Shown here: positions 9,637 through 19,854 of the stretch, piece by piece | Layout: each line of letters starts with the position of its first letter | Position numbering within the stretch: position 1 is the first letter of the stretch | Source of the DNA: Tolypothrix sp. FACHB-123 | GTDB lineage: Bacteria > Cyanobacteriota > Cyanobacteriia > Cyanobacteriales > Nostocaceae | Direction: 5' to 3' | DNA: 64,000 bases | Assembly (NCBI RefSeq): GCF_014697075.1 | Contig: NZ_JACJRE010000012.1 | Location: 62,001 to 126,000 of the forward strand | Made by a program: the position numbers and the translations under genes | The notes under the pieces: model-generated | The model's input: only the letters and a program-made list of their open reading frames with translations | Database searches by the model: none | What the model was told of the DNA's origin: nothing

Positions 9637-10434
9637 ATGCAATATTTATTACTACCACTCTTCAGTTTCTTTGTTGGCATCATTGTTGGGTTAACAGGAA
9701 TTGGTGGAGCCTCTTTAATCACGCCTATGTTGATTTTTATCTTTCAGGTTCCGCCTTCAATTGCTGTCAGTTCTGATGTGGTAGCAACAACATTAATGAA
9801 GGTTGTTGGTAGTGCCAAACACTGGCAGCAAAAAACCCTAGATGTTCAAGTTGTCAAGTGGTTGGCGTTAGGAAGTGTTCCCGGTTCATTGTGTGGTGTC
9901 GGAATTTTGCACTTTCTCCGGCGTACTGGCGAGCATCATTTAGATAACATTCTGCTACGGATACTGGGAGTGATGATTCTCTTAGTTACAGTGTTAGCGC
10001 TGGTACAATTACTACTACTGACTTTTTTCCCAAAATTTAGCTTACCTGAATTACCCAAGTTAAATTTAACAACTCATTGGGGGCGGTTTCTTACAGTAGT
10101 TATCGGCGCAGTTTTAGGTTCTTTTGTAGGACTAACTAGCGTTGCTTCTGGCTCAATGTTTGCTTTGGTAATGATTGGGTTTTTCCGCCTGGATGCACGT
10201 AAATTGGTAGGTACAGATATTTCCCAAGCGGCAATTTTATTATTATTTACTTCTCTAGGACATCTCACCTTAGGAACAGTCAATTGGAGTTTGGTATTGC
10301 CTATCTGGCTTGGTTCAATTCCTGGTGTATTATTAGGTGCAAAAATCTGCAAAATTGCGCCTCAGCCTCCCCTACGGTTTATTGTTTATGCAATATTGAT
10401 GATGGTTAGTTGGAAGTTTGTGTATCAAGTATAG
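9637..10434 (+). CDS. TauE/SafE-family permease (second copy)
   Basis: A 265-residue polytopic membrane protein with GIIVGLTGIGGASLITPMLI near the N-terminus and GAVLGSFVGLTSVASGSMFA midway, the two-fold repeat of TauE/SafE exporters. It is only distantly like the copy at 6875-7711 and has no DUF1634 partner. The frame opens at a TTG (9625), but the ATG at 9637 follows GGATAGGAG and is preferred. It converges with the CadD-like gene, with 12 bp between the stops. Substrate unknown; sulfite or another small anion is the family expectation. Confidence 0.87.
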   Translation: MQYLLLPLFSFFVGIIVGLTGIGGASLITPMLIFIFQVPPSIAVSSDVVATTLMKVVGSAKHWQQKTLDVQVVKWLALGSVPGSLCGVGILHFLRRTGEHHLDNILLRILGVMILLVTVLALVQLLLLTFFPKFSLPELPKLNLTTHWGRFLTVVIGAVLGSFVGLTSVASGSMFALVMIGFFRLDARKLVGTDISQAAILLLFTSLGHLTLGTVNWSLVLPIWLGSIPGVLLGAKICKIAPQPPLRFIVYAILMMVSWKFVYQV

Positions 10435-10446
10435 TCATTGGTAAGG

Positions 10447-11106
10447 TTATTTAAACCAAGGGATTAGGGTAAATGTACCTCTTTCGTACATAATTAATAA
10501 ACCTAAGCCAATTAAGACAAAAGGGACAAGATGATTACCGTAGCGGCTTAAAATAGTAGCAATAGCAGGGTGAAGGCTTAAATAATAAGCGATCGCACAC
10601 CAAACCCCCACCATCAAAAAAAATATTATTAAAATGACTCCCAAGCTGTTTAAATTCTGACCAGCGAATAAGGGAATATAGATACTAATATTGTCGCCAC
10701 CATTAGCAATTGTGACTGCGGCAACTTTATAAGTTTGAGGATGGAGAATAGTCCAAATAAACGCAAGAATAAAATTACTAGGTGAAGTTTGCGTAAAATT
10801 ATCAGATACTGCTTGGATTTCTGAATTTTCTTGTTCTCTAGATAGTAATTGCTTGATACCAATTAATATTGGTAATATTCCCAATAATCCAATCCATTCC
10901 CGTTGTATTACTAAACCACCAAAAAATCCTGGTAAGCTAGCCAGAATAATCGCTAAAAAACCAAGATACTGACCAATAATAATATGCCGAGGGCGAAAGT
11001 TATTATCTACTTGGGTAAAAAATAACAATAAGATGAATATGTCATCAATATTGGTAGCAGTAAAGGCGATGATTCCTTCAGTGAAAGCTGACCCAAGTTG
11101 ATTCAT
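10447..11106 (-). CDS. CadD-family cadmium resistance transporter
   Basis: A 219-residue membrane protein with about five or six hydrophobic segments and the CadD-type N-terminus AFTATNIDDIFILLLFF (conserved TNxDD). The family (Pfam Cad) confers cadmium tolerance in Gram-positives and is widespread, often uncharacterised, in cyanobacteria. It starts at an ATG and has a divergent promoter region with the haemagglutinin-type gene. A C-terminal relic of a paralogue sits at 8116-8265. The metal specificity here is inferred from the family only. Confidence 0.82.
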   Translation of the reverse strand: MNQLGSAFTEGIIAFTATNIDDIFILLLFFTQVDNNFRPRHIIIGQYLGFLAIILASLPGFFGGLVIQREWIGLLGILPILIGIKQLLSREQENSEIQAVSDNFTQTSPSNFILAFIWTILHPQTYKVAAVTIANGGDNISIYIPLFAGQNLNSLGVILIIFFLMVGVWCAIAYYLSLHPAIATILSRYGNHLVPFVLIGLGLLIMYERGTFTLIPWFK

Positions 11107-11264
11107 GGTGTAATGGTGAGAACTTACAATTTATCACCATACCAAATTATGATTGTCGCAATAAATTGAGAAAATTAGGGCAACTTAAAAACTTTTATCG
11201 GAGTTAGTGTTTAAAAATATACGCATTTGGGTATATTAAATTGCGTATAAGAGGAGGCTAGAGA

Positions 11265-14009
11265 ATGCGATCGCTCTCTATTGGCTGTAATTGTTTGAAT
11301 TCCCTATTGACAAGTTTGATGCTGCTATCAGGAACTATTTTCCTAGATAACAACTATGCTTATGCTCAAGTGACATCTGATGGTACTGCCAACACCATTG
11401 TCAACTCTAGTGATAATAAGTTTACGATTCTTAATGGTATTAACCAAGGCAATAATCTATTTCATAGCTTTAGTAATTTTTCTGTCCCAACTGGCGGTAC
11501 AGCCACCTTTGATTTAGTTAATACACCAAATATTACAAGCATATTTAGTCGGGTAACTGGTGGAAATATTTCTCAAATTGACGGGTTGATTAACACAATC
11601 AATAGCAATAACTCAGTAAGTTTATTTTTGCTGAATCCAGCCGGAATTGTATTTGGGCCGAATGCCAGTCTAAATATTGGCGGTGCGTTTGTGGGGACAA
11701 CAGCGACTAGTATCAAATTTGCTGATGGGGTGGAATTTAGTGCAGTAAACTCCGCGACACCACCATTATTAACAATGAGTGTACCTGTGGGATTGCAACT
11801 AGGTGCAAATGCTGGAGTGATTCGCACCCAAGGTAACTCACCAGCCAATTTCCTGTACGGTTCCCCACAAATATTCAAGGCGGAAACTGTAGCTTTGATT
11901 GGTAGTGATATCGATATTAATCAAACCTATTTGACTAATCCTGGTGGTAGAGTCGAATTATGGGCATTGAAAAATACTGAGGTAGGTTTGAATCAGCAAG
12001 CAGGATTTCAACTCACTAGCCCTGCTGTGGCTGATTGGGGAAATATTTTGCTCAGACAGTCTTCATATATCCAGACTAACGGCTTGAATGGCGGAGCAAT
12101 CAACATTCGGGGGCGAGGTTTAACACTTCAGGATGGTTCGCAAATCAGTTCCAGCACTGGAACTTTAGGAAAAGGGCAAGGGATAAACATCAAAACTACA
12201 GAATTTGTAGATTTGTTAGGCGCATCGGCCGCAGACCAATATTCTACGCCCGGTTTACACACTAGCGTCATGGGGAATCAAGGTAGAGCCGGAGATATTA
12301 CAGTCGAAACTGGGCGTTTACGTCTAGCTAATGGAGCTTGGATTGTGTCTACTCTAAGTTCTCCCTTCGACTTTATATCCTTTAACCCCATCGCCAGTAA
12401 TAACTCCAGAACAGGAGATATTAATATTAAAGCTGCAACTGTGGAAGTTACTGGTTACAATCGATTTCCATACGCATTTCTAGGTTCTGATTTAGGTCTA
12501 TACTTTGCCAGTGTTATTACTACTTTAATTAGCGGTGGTAATTCAAATGAAAGTGGCAAGATAACTGTTGATGCTCAAAGGGTGAGTCTGCTTGATGGTG
12601 GTTTTATTAGTGCAGATTTAATTGGCTTTTATATCCCTGGTTTTTCTGAGTCTCCCACCATTGGTAAGTCTGGAGATATTGTGATTCGAGCTTCCGAGAA
12701 ACTAGAAATTTCGGGAGTGGGAATTAATGGCACAAACAGTGCTGTGATTAGTTCGATTCAACCTTTTACAGTAGGGCAAGCTGGCAATATCTTGATTGAT
12801 ACTGGGCACTTAGTGCTGTCAAAGGGTGGGGTTGTGGCTAGTGATGTAACAGGAAGTGGTCAAGCTGGAAATATAGAGATTTATGCTCAGAATGTAGAAG
12901 TTAGCGACCCAATAATCAGTAGTTTTAACCAAGCCGTTAGTGGTATTACTGTGGGAGTGGGTAAGGATGCTGTTGGTCAAGGTGGGACAATTAACCTGAC
13001 AGCAGATAGCTTGCGTGTGTTTAACGGTGGACAGATCACTTCCTCTAGCTTGGGTCAGGGATCTGCTGGTAGTGTTAACCTCAACGTGAAAAATATTGAC
13101 ATACAAGGAACGTCCCAAAGCATAATTAATGGTAGCTACCTGCCTAGTGCGATCGCTGCATCCTCAGCTACTAGCTTGGCTGCGGGGTCTGTAAATATCA
13201 CATCAGATAATGTAAGTGTTAAAGATAATGCAGTCATTACTGTCAGTAATACAGGCAATGGCGATGCAGGTAACCTCAATATTACTGCCAATAACCTCTT
13301 CCTAGACAATAACGCCAGCTTACGTTCTGAGGTGAATGGCGGCGGTCAGGGTAATATCTACCTCGATGTCAATGATGTTCTTCTATTACGGCATGGTAGT
13401 AAAATTGTTACTAATGCTTTAGGTGCTTCCACAGGTGGCAACATTAATCTGCGCGTAGGCTCAATTGTAGCTGTGCCAACTGAAAACAGCGATATTTCGG
13501 CAAATGCTATTTTAGGAAGCGGTGGCAATATCCAAATTACCACTCAAGGTATCTTTGGGTTAAAGTTTCAAGCACAACCTACAATCAATAGTGACATCAC
13601 TGCTAGTTCACAATTTGGGCTGAGTGGTGATGTCCAAGTGAATACGATTGGTGTCGATCCGAATTCGGGTTTACTCCAACTACCAGAGAATATCACCGAT
13701 TCATCACAGCAAATTGCTTCCGGTTGTGCCGCAAATACTGCTAGCACGTTTGTGGCTACAGGTCGGGGTGGAATACCGCAAAATCCGATGCAGGAACTCA
13801 GGAGCGATCGCACTTGGTCTGATACTCGTGATCTCTCTGCATATCGTAAAAATGATGCAGTTACCGCAAAAATACACCCCTTACCAAGAACTCTCGTGCA
13901 AGCTACTGCTTGGCATCGTCGTGCTGATGGCAAAATTGAGTTAGTAGCAGCGCCATCATCCGCAAATACACAGATGCAGTTAAGTTGTGCGGCGCTTTCT
14001 CAAAGTTAA
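11265..14009 (+). CDS. Filamentous haemagglutinin N-terminal domain (TPS exoprotein-like) protein
   Basis: A 914-residue exported protein. The ATG follows AGAGGAGG, and the N-terminus is a signal peptide ending near ANNYAYAQ-type residues (~35). The two-partner-secretion (FHA/CdiA-type) domain covers about 40-170, with GNNLFHSFSNFSVPTGGTA and FLLNPAGIVFGPNASLNIGG as hallmark blocks. The rest is a repetitive beta-helix (motifs such as GSAGSVNLNVKNI and GNINLRVGSI). The function is probably adhesion or surface coating. The outer-membrane TpsB partner is not in this window. A C-terminal stretch (~830-914) is less repetitive and ends with a conserved Cys. Confidence 0.88.
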   Translation: MRSLSIGCNCLNSLLTSLMLLSGTIFLDNNYAYAQVTSDGTANTIVNSSDNKFTILNGINQGNNLFHSFSNFSVPTGGTATFDLVNTPNITSIFSRVTGGNISQIDGLINTINSNNSVSLFLLNPAGIVFGPNASLNIGGAFVGTTATSIKFADGVEFSAVNSATPPLLTMSVPVGLQLGANAGVIRTQGNSPANFLYGSPQIFKAETVALIGSDIDINQTYLTNPGGRVELWALKNTEVGLNQQAGFQLTSPAVADWGNILLRQSSYIQTNGLNGGAINIRGRGLTLQDGSQISSSTGTLGKGQGINIKTTEFVDLLGASAADQYSTPGLHTSVMGNQGRAGDITVETGRLRLANGAWIVSTLSSPFDFISFNPIASNNSRTGDINIKAATVEVTGYNRFPYAFLGSDLGLYFASVITTLISGGNSNESGKITVDAQRVSLLDGGFISADLIGFYIPGFSESPTIGKSGDIVIRASEKLEISGVGINGTNSAVISSIQPFTVGQAGNILIDTGHLVLSKGGVVASDVTGSGQAGNIEIYAQNVEVSDPIISSFNQAVSGITVGVGKDAVGQGGTINLTADSLRVFNGGQITSSSLGQGSAGSVNLNVKNIDIQGTSQSIINGSYLPSAIAASSATSLAAGSVNITSDNVSVKDNAVITVSNTGNGDAGNLNITANNLFLDNNASLRSEVNGGGQGNIYLDVNDVLLLRHGSKIVTNALGASTGGNINLRVGSIVAVPTENSDISANAILGSGGNIQITTQGIFGLKFQAQPTINSDITASSQFGLSGDVQVNTIGVDPNSGLLQLPENITDSSQQIASGCAANTASTFVATGRGGIPQNPMQELRSDRTWSDTRDLSAYRKNDAVTAKIHPLPRTLVQATAWHRRADGKIELVAAPSSANTQMQLSCAALSQS

Positions 14010-14027
14010 TTTGCTTTATGAAAATTG

Positions 14028-14110
14028 CTATAGCAGGACTTACCTAAGATTACTGCTGAGGCGGCAGAAAAATGATAATTTCTTAGATTTTTAGCGTAAG
14101 TCCTATATAG
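14028..14110. repeat. Small inverted-repeat (MITE-like) element
   Basis: Terminal inverted repeats CTATAGCAGGACTTAC (14028-14043) and GTAAGTCCTATATAG (14096-14110) enclose about 50 bp. The element lies 19 bp after the haemagglutinin-type gene and between convergent genes. GCAGGACTTAC/GTAAGTCCT elements are familiar dispersed repeats of Nostocales genomes (from general knowledge, not checked here). Confidence 0.6.
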
Positions 14111-14179
14111 TGATTTTTTATCAGGGTTTGATGTCAAAAAATGCTAAAAATCCCCAGTAAATCAGTTTGAAATTAAGTT

Positions 14180-15142
14180 TTATACTTTACTTAACCATTC
14201 ACTTTCCTCTGGATCTCTAAACAATGAGGTGCTGAGATAGCGTTCGCCAAAGCTGGGTTGTACCATGACAATGAGACGACCTTCATTTTCTGGACGTTTG
14301 GCTACTTCGATAGCAGCATATAAAGCCGCACCAGCCGAAATACCTGATAGTAATCCTTCTTCTTTAGCTAGACGACGGCTATAAGAAATCGCCTGTTCGT
14401 CTGTAACTTCAATAATTTCATCTACCAAATCTGGGCGGTAAATAGTGGGGACAAATCCGGGGCCTATTCCTTGAATTTTATGGGGGCCTGGTTTACCACC
14501 AGCCAATACTGGGCTGTTAATGGGTTCAACTGCGATCGCTTTAAAACTAGGTTTGCGTTGTTTAATCACTTCCGAAACCCCTGTGATGGTTCCGCCAGTA
14601 CCCACGCCAGCAATAAGAATATCTACTTGTCCATCTGTATCCGCCCAAATTTCTTCTGCGGTGGTTAAAGCATGAATTTTGGGGTTAGCCGGGTTGCGGA
14701 ATTGCTGCAACATATAGGCGTTGGGCGTTTTGGCGACAATTTGCTCTGCACGAGCGATCGCCCCGCGCATTCCTTCTACCCCCGGTGTTAACTCTAATTG
14801 CGCCCCATAAGCTTTCAGCATTGCCCGCCGTTCCTGGCTCATTGTATCGGGCATCGCTAGAATAAGATGGTAGCCCTTGGCGGCTGCAACCATTGCCAAA
14901 GCAATACCTGTATTTCCAGAGGTAGGCTCGACTAAAGTGGTTTTTCCCGGTTCTATCCAACCGGCTTGTTCTGCGGCTTCCACCATGCTGACACCAATTC
15001 TGTCTTTCACAGACGAAGCTGGGTTCATGCTTTCTAGCTTCACCAAAATTTGCGCCACTGCGCCTGCTGATTGGGGAATCTTATTTAATTGAACTAAAGG
15101 CGTCCGTCCGACTAACTGTGTGATGTCTTTTGCTATCCGCAT
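14180..15142 (-). CDS. cysK: Cysteine synthase A (O-acetylserine sulfhydrylase)
   Basis: A PLP enzyme making cysteine from O-acetylserine and sulfide. It has 320 residues, the usual family length. The PLP lysine is K46 in [11 protein letters not shown], the substrate loop is [10 protein letters not shown], and the glycine-rich phosphate loop is [10 protein letters not shown]. It follows an Rrf2 regulator gene by 18 bp on the same strand and faces cysE, so both halves of cysteine synthesis are under one divergent control region. The C-terminal YLSTSLF region is the usual site of contact with neighbouring domains in this family. Confidence 0.95.
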   Translation of the reverse strand: MRIAKDITQLVGRTPLVQLNKIPQSAGAVAQILVKLESMNPASSVKDRIGVSMVEAAEQAGWIEPGKTTLVEPTSGNTGIALAMVAAAKGYHLILAMPDTMSQERRAMLKAYGAQLELTPGVEGMRGAIARAEQIVAKTPNAYMLQQFRNPANPKIHALTTAEEIWADTDGQVDILIAGVGTGGTITGVSEVIKQRKPSFKAIAVEPINSPVLAGGKPGPHKIQGIGPGFVPTIYRPDLVDEIIEVTDEQAISYSRRLAKEEGLLSGISAGAALYAAIEVAKRPENEGRLIVMVQPSFGERYLSTSLFRDPEESEWLSKV

Positions 15143-15160
15143 CAGGGTACTCCTGCGTAA

Positions 15161-15628
15161 CTAGATGTAATACATGGGACTCTGTTGTAAACGAGCCTCT
15201 CTTTGCTGACATAAATCTTGGAGTGTGTAGCTTTTTAAAACCTCTATGGAGGCTGTATTAGCTTGTTCCCAGACTTCATGAACCAGGCTTCTTTCCAGGG
15301 TGGGGGATGTTGAATTGTCTTTGTCTTTGCGTTCGCCTTCCACCACAGTCACAATCTCCAATAAAGTAATCTGCCAAGGCTCTCGAACTAATATGAAACC
15401 GCCTTTAGAACCGCGTTGACTTTGCACCAAACCAGCACGCCGCAGGTTGGTCAAAATTTGTTCTAGATAGCGTTCCGGTATGGGTTGCTTGGCTGTAATC
15501 TCACTCATGGTTAGAGGGACTTTTTTACTGTGGTTACCTGCTAACTCTAAAAGTGCTAGCAGTGCGTATTCGACTTTGGACGACAGATCCAGGAGGGCGT
15601 AGGTTTGGGTATTCAAGTCTTTAATCAA
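15161..15628 (-). CDS. Rrf2-family transcriptional regulator (CymR-like by context)
   Basis: A 155-residue winged-helix regulator: LSSKVEYALLALLELA, then ERYLEQILTNLRRAGLVQSQ and RGSKGGF, the Rrf2 recognition helix and wing. It has only one cysteine (near residue 138), so it lacks the three-Cys iron-sulfur site of IscR. This fits the CymR type, which in Firmicutes represses cysteine genes and binds CysK. Its position in front of cysK and opposite cysE supports that role (inference). The start is uncertain: the open frame begins at a TTG (15628) with no clear ribosome site, almost touching the inverted-repeat half-site at 15633. Confidence 0.85.
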   Translation of the reverse strand: MIKDLNTQTYALLDLSSKVEYALLALLELAGNHSKKVPLTMSEITAKQPIPERYLEQILTNLRRAGLVQSQRGSKGGFILVREPWQITLLEIVTVVEGERKDKDNSTSPTLERSLVHEVWEQANTASIEVLKSYTLQDLCQQREARLQQSPMYYI

Positions 15629-15632
15629 TATA

Positions 15633-15738
15633 CTACGGTATGCCGATTGATTTGGCGTAACTTTTTGCTGTTAAAAGTATAGTATGCGATCGCCTGTTTA
15701 CCACAAAAAATGTACGTATACCTATCGACTTACCGTAG
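15633..15738. promoter_or_regulatory. Divergent cysteine-operon control region with paired half-sites
   Basis: CTACGGTA at 15633-15640 and its exact complement TACCGTAG at 15731-15738 face each other across 90 bp in the spacer between the Rrf2-cysK operon and cysE. The left copy also forms part of the imperfect palindrome CGGTATGCCG. Each half-site sits close to one of the two transcription units, as expected for a repressor controlling both. The Rrf2 protein is the obvious candidate (inference). Confidence 0.45.
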
Positions 15739-15827
15739 ATTATCTAATAAAATTTATATAAATAGTTGAAATATTTAGATAAATTCCCAATCCTCGCCCA
15801 TCAAAGACCTTCTCACTCAAGGGATGT

Positions 15828-16553
15828 ATGTTACTAACTGATTTGCGAACCATATATGAGCGCGACCCCGCAGCGCGTAACTGGCTAGAGGTATTGTTTT
15901 GTTATCCTGGCTTGCAAGCCTTGCTATTTCATCGGTTAGCACACAGGCTCTATAAAATTGGGGTTCCCTTCTTTCCCAGATTTATTTCCCATATCAGTCG
16001 GTTTTTGACGGGGATTGAAATTCACCCTGGTGCAGTCATTGGTAAGGGTGTATTTATCGATCACGGTATGGGGGTAGTAATTGGCGAGACAGCTATTATC
16101 GGTGATTATGCGCTGATATATCAAGGCGTAACCCTTGGTGGAACAGGGAAAGAGACTGGTAAACGCCATCCCACATTAGGTAGTCATGTAGTAGTAGGAG
16201 CAGGTGCAAAGGTTTTGGGAAATATTCAAATAGGCGATCGCGTCCGTGTCGGTGCAGGTTCAGTAGTCTTGCGCGATGTACCCAGCGATACCACCGTCGT
16301 AGGTATCCCCGGAAGAATTACTCGCCAGAACAACGCAAATGGCGATATTCTCGCACATGGTAAAGTCCGGGACGTAGAAGCAGAAGCCATCCGCGCTTTA
16401 TTTCAACGAGTCAAAGACTTAGAAAAACAGCTAGAACATTTACAAACTGAGCCAAATGTATCGCCAATTGAAGTAGATGAAGCAGTAATTGATACTAACC
16501 ATTCTGAGAGCGATCGTGTAATTGAAGACTTTCTTGATGGTGCGGGAATTTAA
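15828..16553 (+). CDS. cysE: Serine O-acetyltransferase
   Basis: Acetylates serine with acetyl-CoA, the first step of cysteine synthesis; 241 residues. The N-terminal helical part is followed by the left-handed beta-helix with [19 protein letters not shown] and [19 protein letters not shown], the catalytic and CoA-binding blocks. The last ~65 residues are a charged, coiled-coil-like extension longer than in short enterobacterial forms but common in cyanobacteria. The ATG follows AAGGGA. It is transcribed divergently from the Rrf2-cysK operon. Confidence 0.95.
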   Translation: MLLTDLRTIYERDPAARNWLEVLFCYPGLQALLFHRLAHRLYKIGVPFFPRFISHISRFLTGIEIHPGAVIGKGVFIDHGMGVVIGETAIIGDYALIYQGVTLGGTGKETGKRHPTLGSHVVVGAGAKVLGNIQIGDRVRVGAGSVVLRDVPSDTTVVGIPGRITRQNNANGDILAHGKVRDVEAEAIRALFQRVKDLEKQLEHLQTEPNVSPIEVDEAVIDTNHSESDRVIEDFLDGAGI

Positions 16554-16703
16554 TTTATCATTAGTCATTAGAGACGCGGTTAATCATGTCTGTACAATTT
16601 CTCCGCGTCACCGCGTCTCCTTGTCTCTTTCATTCCCATTTCTTCCTGCTGTTCTACATTTCCCTCCGTGTTAGATATTGTGGAACAGAACAGGAATATA
16701 GGA

Positions 16704-17459
16704 ATGTTGCTCAAACTTTCTCTGGAATCTCCATTATTTATTTTCTTAATAGTTATTAGCTTTTTATTGGTAACTTTTACTGCTTGGTTATCACAACGTC
16801 CTTTAGAGTTAAGACCCTTTGGATTTGATGATATTATGCAGTTACTTGCGTTACCATTTTTCATTTCCCTATTATTAGAGCGTTCCTTAGAAGTTTTTAT
16901 TACTACTTGGCGAGGCCCCACCACAGAACAGTTAGAAGTAAGTATTCAGCAACAAAATTTCCTGATAGCCGAGAAACGCAAACTAATCTCAGAGCAACAA
17001 CAAAATCAAATACCTTATGTAGATGCAAGTCCTATTCAAGTTAATCAATCAGGCGGAACTACTTTAGAACAGCAACTTATTCAAGATTATCCCCCAACAC
17101 TTGTAGATTCATCGCCACAAATAAAACCATATATTGATGAATTAAATAGTATAATTAACAATTTAAATTCTATAGAGCGTCAACGTTTAGCTTATAAGTC
17201 TAACACGAGAATAATTGCTTTATGGACATCTTTATTATGCGGTTTATTAATTAGCGCAATTGGCATTCGTTCTCTAGAACCGCTAATAGTTCTTGATGTG
17301 AATAATCCTATTCAACTAATTATCTTTAGGTGTTTTGATGCTTTCTTAACAGGGGGTTTAATTGCTGGAGGTAGCGAGGGAATACATAAATTTACCCAAG
17401 TGGTTACCGATTTTTTAGAAGCGACTTCCAGACAAACTAAAGATAGAAGATTATCGTGA
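16704..17459 (+). CDS. Membrane protein with central coiled coil, unknown function
   Basis: A 251-residue protein not recognised as a named family. It has two N-terminal hydrophobic segments (FIFLIVISFLLVTFTAWL and a LLALPFFISLLLE segment), a soluble polar middle rich in Gln and Glu (~70-165) that probably forms a coiled coil, and two C-terminal segments (ALWTSLLCGLLISAIGI and a final Gly-rich GGLIAGGSEGIHKF). The frame opens at a GTG (16668), but the ATG at 16704 follows AGGAATATAGGA and is preferred. It lies downstream of cysE, on the same strand, after a repeat-rich 150-bp gap. Confidence 0.6.
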   Translation: MLLKLSLESPLFIFLIVISFLLVTFTAWLSQRPLELRPFGFDDIMQLLALPFFISLLLERSLEVFITTWRGPTTEQLEVSIQQQNFLIAEKRKLISEQQQNQIPYVDASPIQVNQSGGTTLEQQLIQDYPPTLVDSSPQIKPYIDELNSIINNLNSIERQRLAYKSNTRIIALWTSLLCGLLISAIGIRSLEPLIVLDVNNPIQLIIFRCFDAFLTGGLIAGGSEGIHKFTQVVTDFLEATSRQTKDRRLS

Positions 17460-17522
17460 AGTAGCAAAGTAATAAAATCATCCCTTCGCATTCAAGCCTG
17501 TAATGTGCTTTGGTGTAATAAA

Positions 17523-18164
17523 TTATTTATTTAATTCTTCCGCCAGTAGTGAATATTCATCTAGAGATTGTTGTAAAGAATTCATAGAAATACTATTACC
17601 AACTAAAGAATTTTCTTGCTCAAGATTGTCTAACATTAGTTCCACATCATCGTAAACACGTATTAAAGAGCGAACTTTATCTGATACAAATCCTTCTTGA
17701 ACGGTATGGTCAAGATATGCGAGTAAAGTATTAAAAAATCCAGCAACATTCAGCAAAACAATGGGCTTTTTGTGAATATCAAGATGCGCCCAAGTCACGA
17801 TTTCAAATAATTCATCTAATGTACCAACACCACCAGGAAGCGCCACAAAAGCATTTGATAATTTGTACATCATAGCTTTGCGATCGTGCATAGTATTTGT
17901 GGTTATTAGAGAAGATAATCCAGGATGAGCAATTTCATAAGATATGAGAATTTCTGGCATCACTCCAACAACATAACCGCCAGCGTTCAGACATTCAGTT
18001 GCAATTGTACCCATCAATCCAATAGAAGCACCACCATATACTAACCCAATTTGGCGTTTTGCAATACTCTGACCCAAGGTAGCAGCAATATTTTGATATG
18101 CAGGTTTAGTTCCAGATTGAGAACCGCAAAACACGCAAATATTAAATTTTGGTTGCACGCTCAT
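17523..18164 (-). CDS. LOG-family cytokinin riboside 5'-monophosphate phosphoribohydrolase-like protein
   Basis: 213 residues with YGGASIGLMG (43-52) and the catalytic PGGVGTLDELFE (110-121) plus R95, which together define the LOG (lysine decarboxylase-like, TIGR00730) fold. Family members release adenine-type bases from nucleotide 5'-monophosphates; bacterial roles are mostly unproven. It starts at an ATG. It converges with the upstream membrane-protein gene and is not obviously in an operon. Confidence 0.9.
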   Translation of the reverse strand: MSVQPKFNICVFCGSQSGTKPAYQNIAATLGQSIAKRQIGLVYGGASIGLMGTIATECLNAGGYVVGVMPEILISYEIAHPGLSSLITTNTMHDRKAMMYKLSNAFVALPGGVGTLDELFEIVTWAHLDIHKKPIVLLNVAGFFNTLLAYLDHTVQEGFVSDKVRSLIRVYDDVELMLDNLEQENSLVGNSISMNSLQQSLDEYSLLAEELNK

Positions 18165-18414
18165 AGTACCGATTTTGACATATATAACGAGATTTTAGCG
18201 CTAATGGTAAAATCACACAAAATAATTGCAAAATTAACTAAATCCAAAATTTCCTTAATTCCTCACAAATCCTCCGCGTACCTTTGCGCATACCTCCGCT
18301 TACCTTTGCGTTTAAATTTAAAGCTGTACTAACGCCTCGCATAATTTTTCACCTCAAAAGCGATCGCTTAAAAATAACTGATAGGTAATGTTGATTTAAA
18401 AGCGATCGCACTAC

Positions 18415-19854
18415 CTATCCCACCAGTTCTTTTTGTTGTTGATAACGGTTTTTAAACTGCCTTTGGCGTTGATTATGATCCACAATCGCGTCAGGATAAC
18501 CAACAGCACGACGTTCTAAGGGCGTGATTTTACCTGTTACTAAATATTCCGTATCAATAGAACGCAATTCTGGTACCCATTGGCGGATATATTCACCATC
18601 GGCATCAAATTTCTGAGCTTGGCTAGCTGGGTTAAAAATGCGCAATGGTTTCGGGTCCATACCGCTAGAAGTACTCCATTGCCAACCACCATTATTAGCA
18701 GATAAATCGCCATCAATTAGCCGTTGCATAAAATATTTCTCGCCCAATTTGGGACTAATTAATAAATCTTTGGTGAGAAAACTAGCAACAATCATCCGAC
18801 AACGGTTATGCATCCAACCAATTTCATTCATTTGTCGCATGGCTGCATCAACAATGGGGTAGCCTGTTCTACCTTCGCACCAGGCTTGAAAATGTTCGTC
18901 GTTATCATCCCAAGGGAAATTTTTAAACGTGTTGCGGTATGCGCCATCGGCTAATTCTGGGAAATGATACATTGCATGTTGATAAAATTCTCGCCATGCT
19001 AATTCTTGTTGCCAAGTACGGATATTAACTTCGGTTTCTTCGCTGCGGCTATTTTCTAATGCTTCTAGGGTAGCTTGCCAAACGCTGCGAATCCCAATAG
19101 CACCAAATTTTAATGCTGCACTCAGTTGAGATGTACCATCAATGGCGGGAAAGTTGCGTTGTTCTTGATACTCATTGATAGCAGCACGAGTAAATTCCTC
19201 AAGCCGTTCTTGCGCTGCGGCTTCTCCTGGGGAAAGAATTAAGCCACCATCCCAATTAAATCCTAAATCTTTAGCTGTGGGTAATGCGATCGCTCCTGCT
19301 TGTTTGGTTATTTCTTGTTGTTCTGGCGTTAAACCTTCGACATCGTGCAGCGTTTCTACTGGTTTGGCTTTAGGTTTATTAATCCAATTTTTCCAGAAAG
19401 GCGTGTAAACAGTGTAAGCATTATTACTACCTGTAAATATTTCTTCTGGTGTATGCAGAATTTGATCCCAATTTTTTTCTAAAAATCTTATACCTTTTTC
19501 TTTAAGAGCTTCAATTATATTGCGATCGCGTTCTTGAGAATAAGGTTCTACATCCCAGTTCCAAAATACAGCTTTGGCATTCAACGCCGCAGCTAGCCGG
19601 GGAATGGCTTTTACAGGATGATCTCGCAAAATTAACAGTTGACTACCTACTTGCTTATATCGCTGTTGTAAAGCTTGCAAACAGCCAATCATATAAGTTA
19701 CGCGCACCGATGCAACATCATCTCCTTCCAGAATATTCGGATCTAGGCAAAATACTCCCACTACCTGAGAACTTTGTTGCCGCGCCGCCGCTAGTCCTGT
19801 GTTATCAGCAATTCGTAAATCCCGACGATGCCAAAATAAAATTAAATCAGACAT
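18415..19854 (-). CDS. phrA: Deoxyribodipyrimidine photolyase
   Basis: Light-driven repair of cyclobutane pyrimidine dimers; 479 residues. The N-terminal Rossmann antenna domain starts [18 protein letters not shown]. The C-terminal FAD-binding helical domain has [33 protein letters not shown] and [20 protein letters not shown], the last being the substrate-pocket block of class I CPD photolyases. It looks complete and intact. A cryptochrome role cannot be excluded from sequence alone, but the conserved repair residues favour a photolyase. Confidence 0.94.
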   Translation of the reverse strand: MSDLILFWHRRDLRIADNTGLAAARQQSSQVVGVFCLDPNILEGDDVASVRVTYMIGCLQALQQRYKQVGSQLLILRDHPVKAIPRLAAALNAKAVFWNWDVEPYSQERDRNIIEALKEKGIRFLEKNWDQILHTPEEIFTGSNNAYTVYTPFWKNWINKPKAKPVETLHDVEGLTPEQQEITKQAGAIALPTAKDLGFNWDGGLILSPGEAAAQERLEEFTRAAINEYQEQRNFPAIDGTSQLSAALKFGAIGIRSVWQATLEALENSRSEETEVNIRTWQQELAWREFYQHAMYHFPELADGAYRNTFKNFPWDDNDEHFQAWCEGRTGYPIVDAAMRQMNEIGWMHNRCRMIVASFLTKDLLISPKLGEKYFMQRLIDGDLSANNGGWQWSTSSGMDPKPLRIFNPASQAQKFDADGEYIRQWVPELRSIDTEYLVTGKITPLERRAVGYPDAIVDHNQRQRQFKNRYQQQKELVG

